A stretch of 64,000 nt of DNA from contig NZ_CP106869.1 of assembly GCF_025665335.1 (NCBI RefSeq), forward strand, positions 1,266,501 to 1,330,500. Reading direction: 5' to 3'. The position numbers and the translations under genes are program-made. Within the stretch, counting starts at the first letter, position 1; each line of letters begins with the position of its first letter. Of the stretch, positions 27,976-38,787 are shown piece after piece. The notes below the pieces were generated by a model. That model was not told the origin of the DNA, did not search any database, and saw only the letters and a program-made list of their open reading frames with translations. The stretch comes from Xanthomonas sp. AM6 (GTDB taxonomy: Bacteria; Pseudomonadota; Gammaproteobacteria; Xanthomonadales; Xanthomonadaceae).

Positions 27976-29490
27976 ATGGCTACACTGAAAAAATTCGCTG
28001 GCGGCATCCTCCTGAGCGCGGCGTACTGCGCGCTCTACATGATCGTGTGGCGCTGGTCGGTGGACCAATGGTTCCTGCCGGCAGGCGTGCGCGCGGCCGC
28101 GTTGCTGTTCCTGCCGTACCGGCTGTGGCCGTACGTGCTGCTGGGCGATGCCGCCGCGTTGCTGGCGATGCGCGTGCCGATGGCCAACCACGACGGCGTG
28201 AGCGAGGTGTGGGCATACCTGAGCCCGTTCCTGGTCGCGCCCTTGTTCGCGCTGCTGCCGTGGGCGTTCCGCAGCCGCTTCCCCGCCTCGTGGGCCGTGC
28301 AGCGCTGGCTGCCGTTCCTCACCGTGGGCCTGGCGCTATGGGGCCTGCTGGTCAACAAGGCGGTCAACGCGATGTTGGACGGGCCGGCCGCATTCATCAC
28401 CCTGGAGCACAGCATCCGGTACTGGATCGGCAGCTACCTGGGCATCCTGATGTTCTTCCTGCCGACGCTGCTGTGGCTGCATCGCAAGAGCGACAAATCC
28501 TTGTCCGGCACGTTGCTGCGCGACTCGGCGATCGCGGTGCTCGCCGTGGCCGGCATCTTCGCGCTGGCGATGGGCACCCCGGGCCTGTTGCACCAGTTCC
28601 TGTTGCTGATGCTGCTGGTGCCGGGCGCCTGGCTGACGCTTTCGCATGGCTGGCGCGGCTCGGCGGTCGGCGTGGTGCTGGCCAACCTGGCGGTCGCCAT
28701 GTCGCTGCCGCGTTCCAACTATGCCGGCGCCTACGACCAGCAGGGGTTCGACGTGCAGATGCTGATCGCCGTCGCCGCGACCCTGCTGTTCGTGCTCGGC
28801 TCGAAGATCTCCAGCGCCTTCCGCCAGGCGCGGCATTACGGCTATGCCGAGCAGCAGGCGCTGCAGGTGGCGCAGGCCAGCTACATGTCCGCCGAGCGCA
28901 CGCTGCGCAACCGGGTGATCGAGTACACCGACATCCATGTCCACCTCAACAAGCTGCGCCGCGACATCGCCTCCTCGCTGAAGGAGCGCGGCCACTACGC
29001 GGCGGCCATGGAAATGAACCGCACCGGCGTGATCCAGGCGCAGCTGCTGGACGACTACGTCGCGGCGCTGTATCCGCTGGACATCGAGACCCATGGGCTC
29101 TACGGCGCGCTGAGTTCCATCGCCTTCGCCAATGCCTGCGACACCGAGGTGGAGACGCGGCTGCGCGGCGAATCCAGGCTACTGTCGATCGGCCTGCAAC
29201 TGGCCGCGTACCGCTGCGTGCTCAATGCGATGGAGATGCTGCCGCGCAGCGGCCGGCATCGGATCACGGCGCGCGTGTGGAAGGCGCGTGGCCGGCGCGG
29301 CCTGGTGGTGACCGTCGCCGCCGATCCGGCGCTGCTGCTCGGCGCCGGCGACGCCAAGAACACGGACGAGATCGAGTGGGAACTGGCGAGCCGGCTGAAG
29401 GCTCATGACGGCACCTGTCGGCGTCGCCATGAGCTGAAGATCAGCTTCCTCGTCTCCGAACCGTCGGAGCGGCGCCCCGTCACTTCTTGA
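27976..29490 (+). CDS. MASE1-type membrane sensor with a degenerate kinase-like C-terminus
   Basis: Product of 504 residues. The N-terminal half (about 1-300) has roughly eight to ten membrane helices in MASE1 style (AGVRAAALLFLPYRLWPYVLLGD, IGSYLGILMFFLPTLLW). A cytosolic helical segment (about 300-360) with HVHLNKLRRDIASSLKERGHY recalls a dimerisation helix. The end (about 400-490) has AAYRCVLNAMEMLP in the place of a HATPase N-box, but lacks the NALKHA-type Asn/Gly boxes, so ATP binding is doubtful. Probably a signalling scaffold or divergent sensor kinase. ATG 27976, after AAGGTGGC, suits the first helix; an ATG at 27932 is possible. Its 3' end overlaps the convergent gene by 11 bp. Confidence 0.7.
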   Translation: MATLKKFAGGILLSAAYCALYMIVWRWSVDQWFLPAGVRAAALLFLPYRLWPYVLLGDAAALLAMRVPMANHDGVSEVWAYLSPFLVAPLFALLPWAFRSRFPASWAVQRWLPFLTVGLALWGLLVNKAVNAMLDGPAAFITLEHSIRYWIGSYLGILMFFLPTLLWLHRKSDKSLSGTLLRDSAIAVLAVAGIFALAMGTPGLLHQFLLLMLLVPGAWLTLSHGWRGSAVGVVLANLAVAMSLPRSNYAGAYDQQGFDVQMLIAVAATLLFVLGSKISSAFRQARHYGYAEQQALQVAQASYMSAERTLRNRVIEYTDIHVHLNKLRRDIASSLKERGHYAAAMEMNRTGVIQAQLLDDYVAALYPLDIETHGLYGALSSIAFANACDTEVETRLRGESRLLSIGLQLAAYRCVLNAMEMLPRSGRHRITARVWKARGRRGLVVTVAADPALLLGAGDAKNTDEIEWELASRLKAHDGTCRRRHELKISFLVSEPSERRPVTS

Positions 29491-29914
29491 TGGTGACGGT
29501 CCAGGCGTCGCCATTGGCGGTGCTGGACCTCTGCACGGTGAAGTAGCGCGCATCGTAGAGCACGATGCCGCGGCTCTGGTCCAGCGCATCGACGATGCTG
29601 ACCCGGTCCACGTCCTTGCCCATCGGGGTCACCCAGGCGGTGTTTTCGATGCGCGCCACCGCGCCGCGGACCTGCCCGTTCGCATCGTTGATCTGCAGGT
29701 AGGTCACCCCGCCACGCTCGAACTGATAGATGCTCACGGTGGCGTTGGTCGACAGATCGGTGGCGGCCGGCATGCTCTCGCCCAGGCCCTGCGTTGCGAT
29801 GTGGCTGCCGCCGCCGGTGGGGCAGCAGGTCTGTGCGTGAGCGACCGAGGCGAACGCCGAGCACAGCAAGACTCCCGAGGCCAGCGTCGCGATTTTCGAG
29901 ATATTCCAGTCCAT
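29480..29914 (-). CDS. Small exported protein of unknown function
   Basis: I do not recognise the family. The 144-residue product has a clear Sec signal peptide (about 1-28, ending ASVAHAQ). The mature domain opens with a vicinal cysteine pair (TCCPTGGG) and is beta-rich (ATVSIYQFERGGVTYLQINDANGQV, RGIVLYDARYFTVQRS), ending in WTVTIKK. It is most likely periplasmic or secreted. It converges with and overlaps the MASE1 gene. An inverted repeat and an AT-rich leader lie upstream. Confidence 0.7.
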   Translation of the reverse strand: MDWNISKIATLASGVLLCSAFASVAHAQTCCPTGGGSHIATQGLGESMPAATDLSTNATVSIYQFERGGVTYLQINDANGQVRGAVARIENTAWVTPMGKDVDRVSIVDALDQSRGIVLYDARYFTVQRSSTANGDAWTVTIKK

Positions 29915-30008
29915 AGCTTGTCCTTCCCCTGCTAAGGGTTTTCTATCGCCTGCCGTTCAGGCGATTCCACCTTACGCGAGTCGCAGCGGGCAGCTGTTGA
30001 CAAATATC

Positions 30009-30032
30009 GGGTAAAGAAACGGAGTTTTACCC
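30009..30032. promoter_or_regulatory. Inverted repeat GGGTAAA-N10-TTTACCC
   Basis: Perfect 7-bp half-sites (30009-30015, 30026-30032), 95 nt upstream of the leftward gene starting at 29914. Size and spacing suit a dimeric regulator binding site. No matching regulator family was identified. Confidence 0.4.
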
Positions 30033-30174
30033 TATGTCATTGATGCGGCGCGCATTCCGTGAATGTCTACCAAAGTAACTTCCTCCTGTTCCTGATCTGT
30101 GTTAGTTGGTGGAGTTAATCGGCGGGAAGCGCGATCGTTAATACGCGACGACCGTTTCGCAGCGCGCGGCAGAC

Positions 30175-30203
30175 AAAAAAGCCCCGGCGAACCGGGGCTT
30201 TTT
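30175..30203. terminator. Bidirectional Rho-independent terminator
   Basis: A6, then stem GCCCCGG / CCGGGGC with CGAA loop, then T5. It is flanked by A and T runs on both sides and so works on both strands. It lies 44 nt after the stop of receptor 2 (minus strand). Confidence 0.85.
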
Positions 30204-30246
30204 CCTGCTCGGCAGCGCCGCATCCGCTACGCCGTGCCGGCCTGCC

Positions 30247-32634
30247 TCACCACTTGTAGTTGACGTTGGCGTAGGCGAAGGCGCCGTTGAAGCCGAACGG
30301 CGAGGAGGTGCTGTACGGGAGGTAGGTGCGGGTGCCGGCACCGGCGCGCGACTGGTCCGGGTACTCGTTGAGCACGTTGTCGCCGCCGATGGTGAAGTCC
30401 CAGTTGCCGAGCTTGTAGCTGGCGGCCAGGTCCAGCGTCCACTTCGCCGTATAGGTCTGGTCGGCCGCCGGGGTGGTGCCGAAGTCGGTGAACTCGCCCC
30501 AGCGCGTGGCGGTGGCGGTGAATGCCCAGTCGCCCGGCGCCCACACGCTGCTCAGGAAGAACTTGTCGCGCGGCGCGCCCTTGGTGATGCGGCCGATCTC
30601 GGCGCGGCCGATGCGCACCGCGGTCGGGTCGATCGCCTCCAGCACCGCCGGGTTCTCGGCGATCTGCTCGATCTCGGTCTTGTTGTAGTTGTAGCCGGCG
30701 GTCAGGTCCAGGTTGCTGTTGCTCAGCGCGATCTTGTAGGTGCCGACCGCGTCCACGCCTTGGGTCTTGGTGTCGATCGCGTTGGTGAAGTAGCGGCCGC
30801 CGCCGATGCCGGCGTAGCCGTTGGCCTGCAGGTAGTTGCGCACCGCGGTGGAGGTTAGGTTCTCCGACAGCACGATGCGGTCGTCGATGTCGATGCGGTA
30901 GGCGTCGACGGTGACGTACAGCGCGTCGACCGGTTGCAACACCAGGCCCAGGCCGTAGTTCTTCGACTTCTCCGCCTTCAGCGGTTCGGCGCCGAGCGCG
31001 ACCGCGGCCGGGTTGTCGGTGCGGAAGGTGCCGATCTCGAATGGCGTGGCGGTGATGCTGCCGTCGGGCTGGGTGACGTTGATGAAGTTGGTGGCGATGG
31101 ACTGGAAATACTGCTGCTGCAGCGACGGCGCGCGGAACCCGGTGGAGGCGGTGGCGCGCAGCGCGACCTTGTCGGTGAAGGCATAGCGCAGCGACAGCTT
31201 GCCGGTGCTGGTGTCGCCGAAATCGCTGTAGTTCTCGTAGCGCCCGGCCAGGCCGGCGGAGAACTTGTCGGTGATGTCGGCTTCCAGGTCCACGTAGGCC
31301 GAATAGCTGTTGCGGTCGTAGTGGCCCGAATCGCTGGGCTTGAAGCCGGCATAGACCTGCGCGCCCGGCAGCAGCGTGCCGTTGGCCGAGGGCACCCCGC
31401 CGTTGACGTAGGAGGCCACGTCGCCGGGCGATTCGTTGAACTTCTCGCCGCGCCACTCGCCGCCGAAGGCCAGCGTGACCGGGTAGGCCAGGCCGATCTC
31501 CAGCGACTTGCTGAAGTCGGCGTTGAGCAGGTTCTGGGTGACTTCCAGCGAACCGGCATAGAAGTCGGTGGGGCTGCTCAGGCCCAGGCTGTTGTTGAGG
31601 CTGTTCTTGACCTCGAAGCTGAGGTTGTTGCGGCCGTAGTTGTAACTGATGTCGATGCCCAGCCCGCCCTCGGTGCTGGCCTTGAAGCCGCCGACCCAGG
31701 AGACGTCCTTGCTGACGTTGTAGATCTGCGGCAGGAAGCCGCCGGGATAGATCTCCGGACGGTTGCGGTTGTCGCCGGACCAGCGGAAATAGCCGTTGGA
31801 CAGCACCTCGCGGCGGCTGAGCATGCCGTAGGAATAGAAGGTGATGTAGTCGGCCGGGCTGTACTGGCCGTTGTAGGAGAACGCGCCCTGGTCGACGTCC
31901 GGGTCGCCGTAGCGCTGCTGCACTTCGCCCAGGTATGGCTTGGCGCGGTCGGTCTGGTCCTGGTGACCGGCCTGCGCGGCGAAATGCACGGCGCCGTTCT
32001 CGCCGAACGCGAGCCCGGCGTCGCCGGACAGCTGGTACTGCTCGCCGTCGCCGGCGCTGTACTTGCCGTAGCGCGCGGCGATGCTGCCGCCGTCGCCGCT
32101 GCCCTTGAGCACGATGTTGATGACCCCGGCGATGGCGTCGGAGCCGTATTGCGCCGAGGCGCCGTCGCGCAGCACTTCGATGCGCTCCACCGCCGCGATC
32201 GGGATGGTGTTGAGGTCGGCCGGCGAGGAGCCGCGGCCTTGCGCGCCGTTGAGGTTGACCAGCGCGGTGGTGTGGTAGCGCTTGCCGTTGACCAGCACCA
32301 GCACCTGGTCGGGCGACAGGCCGCGCAGCTGCGCCGGGCGCACCGCGTCCGAACCGTCGGTGATCGCCGGGCGCGGGAAGTTCAGCGACGGCACCGCGCG
32401 CGACAGCGCGGTGGCCAGTTCGGTGGTGCCGGTGGACTGCAGCATCTCCGGCGAGATGATGTCGATCGGCGAGGCCGATTCGGCGACGGTGCGGTCGGCC
32501 ACGCGGGTGCCGGTGACGATCACGGTATCCAGCGTGCGGGCGCTGTCGGCATCGCTTTGCGCGAGCGCGGGTAGGGCGGCGGTGGCCAGCGCGAGGGCGA
32601 CGGCAGTAGCGAGAGGGCTGAACGTGCGGGTCAT
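30247..32634 (-). CDS. TonB-dependent outer-membrane receptor (receptor 2)
   Basis: The 795-residue product has a signal peptide (ending LPALAQ, about 25), TonB-box-like LDTVIVTGTRV and a plug with LRGLSPDQVLVLVNGKRYHT and LRDGASAQYGSDAIAGVINI. The barrel ends FAYANVNYKW. It shares near-identical blocks with receptor 3, such as the plug, YAFTDKVALR, GFRAPSL and DDRI(V/L)LS, so the two are paralogues. Ligand unknown. The start at 32634 follows from the signal peptide. Transcription is leftward and stops at the terminator at 30175-30203. Confidence 0.9.
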   Translation of the reverse strand: MTRTFSPLATAVALALATAALPALAQSDADSARTLDTVIVTGTRVADRTVAESASPIDIISPEMLQSTGTTELATALSRAVPSLNFPRPAITDGSDAVRPAQLRGLSPDQVLVLVNGKRYHTTALVNLNGAQGRGSSPADLNTIPIAAVERIEVLRDGASAQYGSDAIAGVINIVLKGSGDGGSIAARYGKYSAGDGEQYQLSGDAGLAFGENGAVHFAAQAGHQDQTDRAKPYLGEVQQRYGDPDVDQGAFSYNGQYSPADYITFYSYGMLSRREVLSNGYFRWSGDNRNRPEIYPGGFLPQIYNVSKDVSWVGGFKASTEGGLGIDISYNYGRNNLSFEVKNSLNNSLGLSSPTDFYAGSLEVTQNLLNADFSKSLEIGLAYPVTLAFGGEWRGEKFNESPGDVASYVNGGVPSANGTLLPGAQVYAGFKPSDSGHYDRNSYSAYVDLEADITDKFSAGLAGRYENYSDFGDTSTGKLSLRYAFTDKVALRATASTGFRAPSLQQQYFQSIATNFINVTQPDGSITATPFEIGTFRTDNPAAVALGAEPLKAEKSKNYGLGLVLQPVDALYVTVDAYRIDIDDRIVLSENLTSTAVRNYLQANGYAGIGGGRYFTNAIDTKTQGVDAVGTYKIALSNSNLDLTAGYNYNKTEIEQIAENPAVLEAIDPTAVRIGRAEIGRITKGAPRDKFFLSSVWAPGDWAFTATATRWGEFTDFGTTPAADQTYTAKWTLDLAASYKLGNWDFTIGGDNVLNEYPDQSRAGAGTRTYLPYSTSSPFGFNGAFAYANVNYKW

Positions 32635-33025
32635 TGGCGGTCGGCTCCAGAACGGGGGGACGTCGTGCGCCGCCAGGTCCGCGATCACCCCCTCCCGGGT
32701 GTTGCGCGTCTCGCGAATGTGGCGGCTGCACCATGGATTACCGGGATATGTCGATTGTGTCAATGTTCCGTTAAACCCCTGAAATCGTTGCAGGCGCAAC
32801 CACCGCTGCGATCCTTTACGGCACCGGCGATGACGGTATTCGCCGCAGCCGTAGACAAAAAAAGCGGCCGGCAATGCCGGGCGCCCCGTACGCGATCAGG
32901 GTCACGCATCGCGCGTGCCGGCCTGGGCGCGAGCGTTACGCGCTGCGTGCGATCGCTTCGCCCGGCTTGGAATGCGCTTGGGGATCCCTGCGGAGAAACG
33001 CCCGCGCGATCTGGTTGCTGCAGGA
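32635..33025. other. Intergenic region upstream of receptor 2
   Basis: About 390 bp with no gene. It contains the terminator of the VOC gene (32857-32884) and should hold the receptor 2 promoter; the AT-richer stretch near 32740-32790 is the likeliest position. Confidence 0.5.
32857..32884 (-). terminator. Rho-independent terminator behind the VOC gene
   Basis: On the minus strand a 9-bp stem (32864-32872 with 32876-32884, one mismatch) is followed by seven T residues (the A run 32857-32863 on the plus strand). It lies 142 nt after the VOC stop and ahead of the receptor 2 promoter region. Confidence 0.75.
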
Positions 33026-33451
33026 TCAGAAGTCGATGCGCACCGCCTCGGCGCTGCGTTGCGCGGGCCCGTGGAAGACGGCTTCGAGGTTGTTGCCGTC
33101 CGGGTCGAGCACGAAGGCCGCGTAATAGCCGGGGTGGTACGGGCGCAGTCCCGGCGCGCCGTTGTCGCGTCCGCCGTGCGCCAGCGCGGTGCGGTGGAAC
33201 GCGTCCACCATCGCGCGGTCGCGCGCCTGGAACGCGAGATGGTGGCGCCCGGTCAATTCGCCCTGGGCCAGCGTGCTGCGGTCGGACACGAACAGTTCGT
33301 CGGCCCAGAAATACCCGTCGCCCTGGCCGCCGAGCGGGATGCCGAGTTCGCGCAGCACGGCGGCGTAGAAGGCCTGGCTCGCCTGCAGGTCGCGCACCAC
33401 CAGGTGCAGGTGGTCGATCAGGCGTCCGCGGTACAGCTGTTCGGTTTGCAT
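33026..33451 (-). CDS. VOC family protein (glyoxalase/dioxygenase fold)
   Basis: The 141-residue product has two betaalpha-beta-beta-beta modules. The first module starts GRLIDHLHLVVRDLQASQAFYAAVLRELG with a metal-ligand-type His. GRHHLAFQARDRAMVDAFH sits mid-protein, and YAAFVLDPDGNNLEAVFHGP carries the C-terminal Glu ligand. Members are metal-dependent lyases, dioxygenases or binding proteins; the substrate cannot be assigned. It lies between receptors 2 and 3 on the same strand but with its own terminator, so it is not obviously co-transcribed with receptor 2. Confidence 0.85.
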   Translation of the reverse strand: MQTEQLYRGRLIDHLHLVVRDLQASQAFYAAVLRELGIPLGGQGDGYFWADELFVSDRSTLAQGELTGRHHLAFQARDRAMVDAFHRTALAHGGRDNGAPGLRPYHPGYYAAFVLDPDGNNLEAVFHGPAQRSAEAVRIDF

Positions 33452-33550
33452 GGGGATGGCTCCGCCGGAGAGGACGGCATCTGATACCACCGCTGCCGGC
33501 GAGGCGCCTTCACGGCGCGTGGACCGGCACCGGCGCCGTCGGCGGCGCAA

Positions 33551-33585
33551 ACGAGAACGCCCCGGACCGGCCGTGGCGTTCTCGT
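33551..33585 (-). terminator. Hairpin terminator behind receptor 3
   Basis: Perfect 11-bp stem ACGAGAACGCC / GGCGTTCTCGT with a 13-nt loop, followed on the minus strand by TTTGC. It starts 22 nt after the receptor 3 stop codon. Confidence 0.65.
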
Positions 33586-33607
33586 CATAAGCGCCGGGCG
33601 TTGCGGC

Positions 33608-35998
33608 TTACCAGCGGTAGTTGATCCGCCCGTACACGTAGGCGCCGTTGAAGCCGTACGGCGAGTAGTTGCTGTACGGCAGCATGCCGAAGGTGGAGTT
33701 GACCAGGTTGGTGGTCTTGTCCGGGTACTGGTCCAGCAGGTTGTCCGCGCCCAGGGTCAGGGTCCAGTTGGCGCTGGGCTTGAAGCTGGCCGAGGCGTCC
33801 ACCACCCAGCTCGCGTCGTAGGTCTGGTCGCGGGCGGCGCTGGCCGAGTTGCGCACGGTGAAGTCGCCGTAGCGGGTGGCGGCCAGGTTGAAGTCCCAGT
33901 GCTGCAGCTTCCAGGTGCCGCTGAGGATGATCTTGTCCTTGGGGAAGCTGTCCTCCAGGCGGCCGATCTCGTCGCGGCCGAGGATGGTCTGGGTCGAGCC
34001 GATGGCCGCCAGCGCCTGCGGCTGCTCGACCGCGTCGGTGATCTCGGTCTTGCTGTAGCCGTAGCTGGCGGTGAGGTCCAGGGTGCTGGCCGCGAACGGG
34101 ATCGTGTAGGTGCCGACCAGGTCCACGCCGCGGGTGCGGGTGTCGGCCGCGTTGCTGAAGTAGCGCACGCTGGTGACGTTGGAATAGCCCAGTCCGCGCA
34201 GCTGCGCCAGCACCGCGGCGTCGTTGAGGTTGGAGGACAGCAGGATGCGGTCGTCGATCTTGATCTGGTACGCGTCCAGGGTCAGGTACAGGCGTTCGGC
34301 CGGCTGCAGCACCAGGCCCAGGCTGTAGGACAGCGAGGTCTCGGCCTTCAGCGGCGCGGCGCCCAGCGCCTGGGCCACGGCACTGTCCACCGGGAAGGTG
34401 CCCGATTCGAAGAAGGTGCCGTTGATGTAGTTGCTGGTCACCGCCTGGTACTGCTGCTGCGCCAGCGACGGGGCGCGGAAGCCGCTGGCCACGGTGCCGC
34501 GCAGCGCCACCTTGTCGGTGAACGCGTAGCGCGCCGACAGCTTGCCCGAGGTCTTGCTGCCGAAGTCGGAGTAGTCCTCGTAGCGGCCGGTGAGACCGGC
34601 GGAGAACTTGTCGGTGAAGTCCGCTTCCAGGCCGGCGTAGACGGCGTAGTTGTGGCGGTCCGAATGCACCGCGTTGGCCGGCGAGAAGCCGGCGAAGCCC
34701 TGCGCGCCGCCGGTGGTGCCGCTGTAGGAGTCCGGTTCGCCCGGCGACTGGTTCCACTTCTCCTGGCGGTATTCGGCGCCGAAGGACAGCGTCACCGGAT
34801 AGGCCAGGCCCCATTCCAGCGGCTGGGTGAAGTCGGCGTTGACGATGTTCTGGGTGTACTCCAGCGCGCCGTCGTAGAAGCTGCTGGGGCTGTCGATGCC
34901 CAGGCTGTAGTTGATGCTGTTGCGGGTGTTGAAGCCGATCTTGTTGTAGCCGTAGTTGTAGCTCACGTCCCAGCCGAAGCCGCCCTCGGTGCTGCCCTTG
35001 AGCCCGGCGACCAGCGAGCGGTCCTTGGAATACTGGCCGATCTCCGGCACGTAGCCGTCCGGGTAGGTCTGCGCCAGCAGCGCGCTCTGCCCGTTGTGGT
35101 TGCGCGAGCGGTAGAACGCGAACGAGGTGATGTCGCGGTTGCTGGCGATGGCGGTGGCGTAGCCGGTGACGCGGTCGCTGAAGCGGAACTCGCCGTTGGC
35201 CGAGACCGCGGTCGCGTCGACCTGCGGGTCGCCGTAGACGAAGGTGGTCTCGCCGATGCCCGGATAGTTGCTGGTGTTCGGCGTGGTGCCCTGGTACGGG
35301 CCGGCGCGGTTGGTCGCGTCCTGCTGGCTGATCTGCCCGGCCACGTGCACGCTGCCGCGGCCGTCGCCGAAGCCGATCCCGGCATCGCCGGAGAGCTGCG
35401 ACTTGGCGCCGTCGCCGGCCGAATAGCGGCCGTGGTCGATCGCCAGGCTGCCGCCTTCGCCCGCGCCCTTGAGCACGATGTTGATCACCCCGGCGATGGC
35501 GTCGGAGCCGTACTGCGCCGAGGCGCCGTCGCGCAGCACTTCCACCCGCTCGATCGCCGCGATCGGGATCGCGTTGATGTCCACCGCCGAGGCGCCGCGG
35601 CCGATGCTGCCGTTGACGTTGATCTGCGCGGAGGTGTGGCGGCGCTTGCCGTTGACCAGCACCAGCACCTGGTCGGGGGAGAGCCCGCGCAGCTGCGCCG
35701 GGCGGATGCCGCTGGTGCCGTCGGTCAGCGCCGGGCGCGGGAAGTTCAGCGAGGGCAGGGCGCGCGACAGCGCGGTGGCCAGTTCCGAAGTGCCGGTGGA
35801 CTGCAGCGCTTCGGGGGTGATGATGTCGATCGGCGACTGCGATTCGGCCACGGTGCGGTCGCTGACCCGGGTGCCGGTGACGATGACGGTGTCCAGCGTG
35901 CTCGGCGTCGCCGCGGTGTCGGCGCTCTGGGCGAAGGCGGGGACGCCGACGAGGGCCGCGACGACGGCGATCGCGAGCCGGGAAACAGGGTGATTCAT
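33608..35998 (-). CDS. TonB-dependent outer-membrane receptor (receptor 3)
   Basis: The 796-residue product has a signal peptide (ending VPAFAQ, about 24), LDTVIVTGTRVSDRTVAESQ, a plug with LRGLSPDQVLVLVNGKRRHT, and a barrel ending VYGRINYRW. It matches receptor 2 closely over the whole length, including the plug, FSAGLTGRYEDYSDFG and the C-terminal LPYSNYSPYGFNGAYVYG. It is a paralogue with probably related but not identical ligand, since the barrel loops differ. Monocistronic: its own hairpin lies downstream and a divergent ABC-F gene upstream. Start 35998 is set by the signal peptide. Confidence 0.9.
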   Translation of the reverse strand: MNHPVSRLAIAVVAALVGVPAFAQSADTAATPSTLDTVIVTGTRVSDRTVAESQSPIDIITPEALQSTGTSELATALSRALPSLNFPRPALTDGTSGIRPAQLRGLSPDQVLVLVNGKRRHTSAQINVNGSIGRGASAVDINAIPIAAIERVEVLRDGASAQYGSDAIAGVINIVLKGAGEGGSLAIDHGRYSAGDGAKSQLSGDAGIGFGDGRGSVHVAGQISQQDATNRAGPYQGTTPNTSNYPGIGETTFVYGDPQVDATAVSANGEFRFSDRVTGYATAIASNRDITSFAFYRSRNHNGQSALLAQTYPDGYVPEIGQYSKDRSLVAGLKGSTEGGFGWDVSYNYGYNKIGFNTRNSINYSLGIDSPSSFYDGALEYTQNIVNADFTQPLEWGLAYPVTLSFGAEYRQEKWNQSPGEPDSYSGTTGGAQGFAGFSPANAVHSDRHNYAVYAGLEADFTDKFSAGLTGRYEDYSDFGSKTSGKLSARYAFTDKVALRGTVASGFRAPSLAQQQYQAVTSNYINGTFFESGTFPVDSAVAQALGAAPLKAETSLSYSLGLVLQPAERLYLTLDAYQIKIDDRILLSSNLNDAAVLAQLRGLGYSNVTSVRYFSNAADTRTRGVDLVGTYTIPFAASTLDLTASYGYSKTEITDAVEQPQALAAIGSTQTILGRDEIGRLEDSFPKDKIILSGTWKLQHWDFNLAATRYGDFTVRNSASAARDQTYDASWVVDASASFKPSANWTLTLGADNLLDQYPDKTTNLVNSTFGMLPYSNYSPYGFNGAYVYGRINYRW

Positions 35999-36130
35999 GA
36001 ATTCTCCAATACAGCGGGCGGGCCTCTGGGGGCCCGATGGGGGCGGAACGGCGGCGATGCGGCGGAGGCCGCGAGGAGGGGCCGGGAAGGGTGGCCCGCG
36101 CACGCCTGAGCGTCAATTATTCGTTAACGG

Positions 36131-36136
36131 TAGAAT
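36131..36136 (+). promoter_or_regulatory. Candidate -10 of the ABC-F gene
   Basis: TAGAAT in a locally AT-rich segment (TCAATTATTCGTTAACGG just before it), 61 nt before the ATG at 36198. Confidence 0.45.
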
Positions 36137-36197
36137 CGTGTCCCAGGAAGCATGCTCATCTGCATATTCCCAACGGTTCTTTGGACGCTCTCCCCCG

Positions 36198-38054
<1,857 letters not shown>

Positions 38055-38147
38055 GCGGCAGCGTTCCCCTGGCGGCGCGCTGCCTGGCGCCGCACGTGCA
38101 CGCCATTCGCTAAGCTGCGCGTCGGGCCGGCGGCGCAGGGAGCAACC

Positions 38148-38651
38148 ATGATCAGCGGCATCATCGGCGTGGACGACTACCTGGCCGCGCAACGCCTGCA
38201 CACCCGGCACCAGCTGCGGCGCGCGTTGGCGGTGCTGGCGGCCGCCTTGCTGGTCGGGCTGGTGCTGGTGCTGTCGCTGCCGTCCGAGGCCACGGTGTTC
38301 GGCGCCCTGCTGGTCGGCGCCGGCGGCGGCGGGCTGATCGGCCTGGGCGTCACGCGTGCGTGGATCCTGCCGCGCAAGGTGCGGCGCCTGCACGCGCAGC
38401 AGGCCACGCTGCGGCATGTCGTCACCTATGCCTGGGACGAGACCGAGATCGAGGTCTCGTGGGCGGGCGGACGGGCGCGCCATCCCTGGACCGACTACGT
38501 CCGCTGTCGCGAGAACGCGCAGCTGCTGTTGCTGTACCACAACGACATGCTGTTCGAGGTGGTGCCCACGGCGTGGTTCGCCGATGACGCGCAGCGCGAA
38601 GCGTTTCGGCGCCTGGCGACGCGGGTGGGAACCGCTGCCCGCGCCGGATAG
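38148..38651 (+). CDS. YcxB-like membrane protein
   Basis: The 167-residue product has two hydrophobic segments (about 25-45 and 50-70), then a cytosolic or periplasmic domain with HVVTYAWDETEIEVSWAGGRARHPWTDYVRCRENAQLLLLYHNDMLFEVVP and a final FRRLATRVG. This pattern fits the YcxB-like C-terminal domain, of unknown function. A TAAGCT sequence at 38111-38116 may be its -10. No partner genes are evident. Confidence 0.75.
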   Translation: MISGIIGVDDYLAAQRLHTRHQLRRALAVLAAALLVGLVLVLSLPSEATVFGALLVGAGGGGLIGLGVTRAWILPRKVRRLHAQQATLRHVVTYAWDETEIEVSWAGGRARHPWTDYVRCRENAQLLLLYHNDMLFEVVPTAWFADDAQREAFRRLATRVGTAARAG

Positions 38652-38787
38652 CGGCGTGCGCGGGTCCGTGGCGCGCACACACGGGCGACGCGTGGCATGT
38701 GGGGTGTGCGTGCGGCAGCGCCAGGCAGCGCGCCGGGCGTCGCCCCTGGCGCGCTTGCCCGGCGTGGCGCCGGTGGCCTGGCTTGGC

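Larger units (their letters stand above)
29915..30246. other. Intergenic region with operator-like dyad and terminator
   Basis: About 330 bp, less GC-rich than its surroundings. It contains a 7-bp dyad at 30009-30032 upstream of the small exported protein, and the terminator at 30175-30203 behind receptor 2. No gene is evident. Confidence 0.5.
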
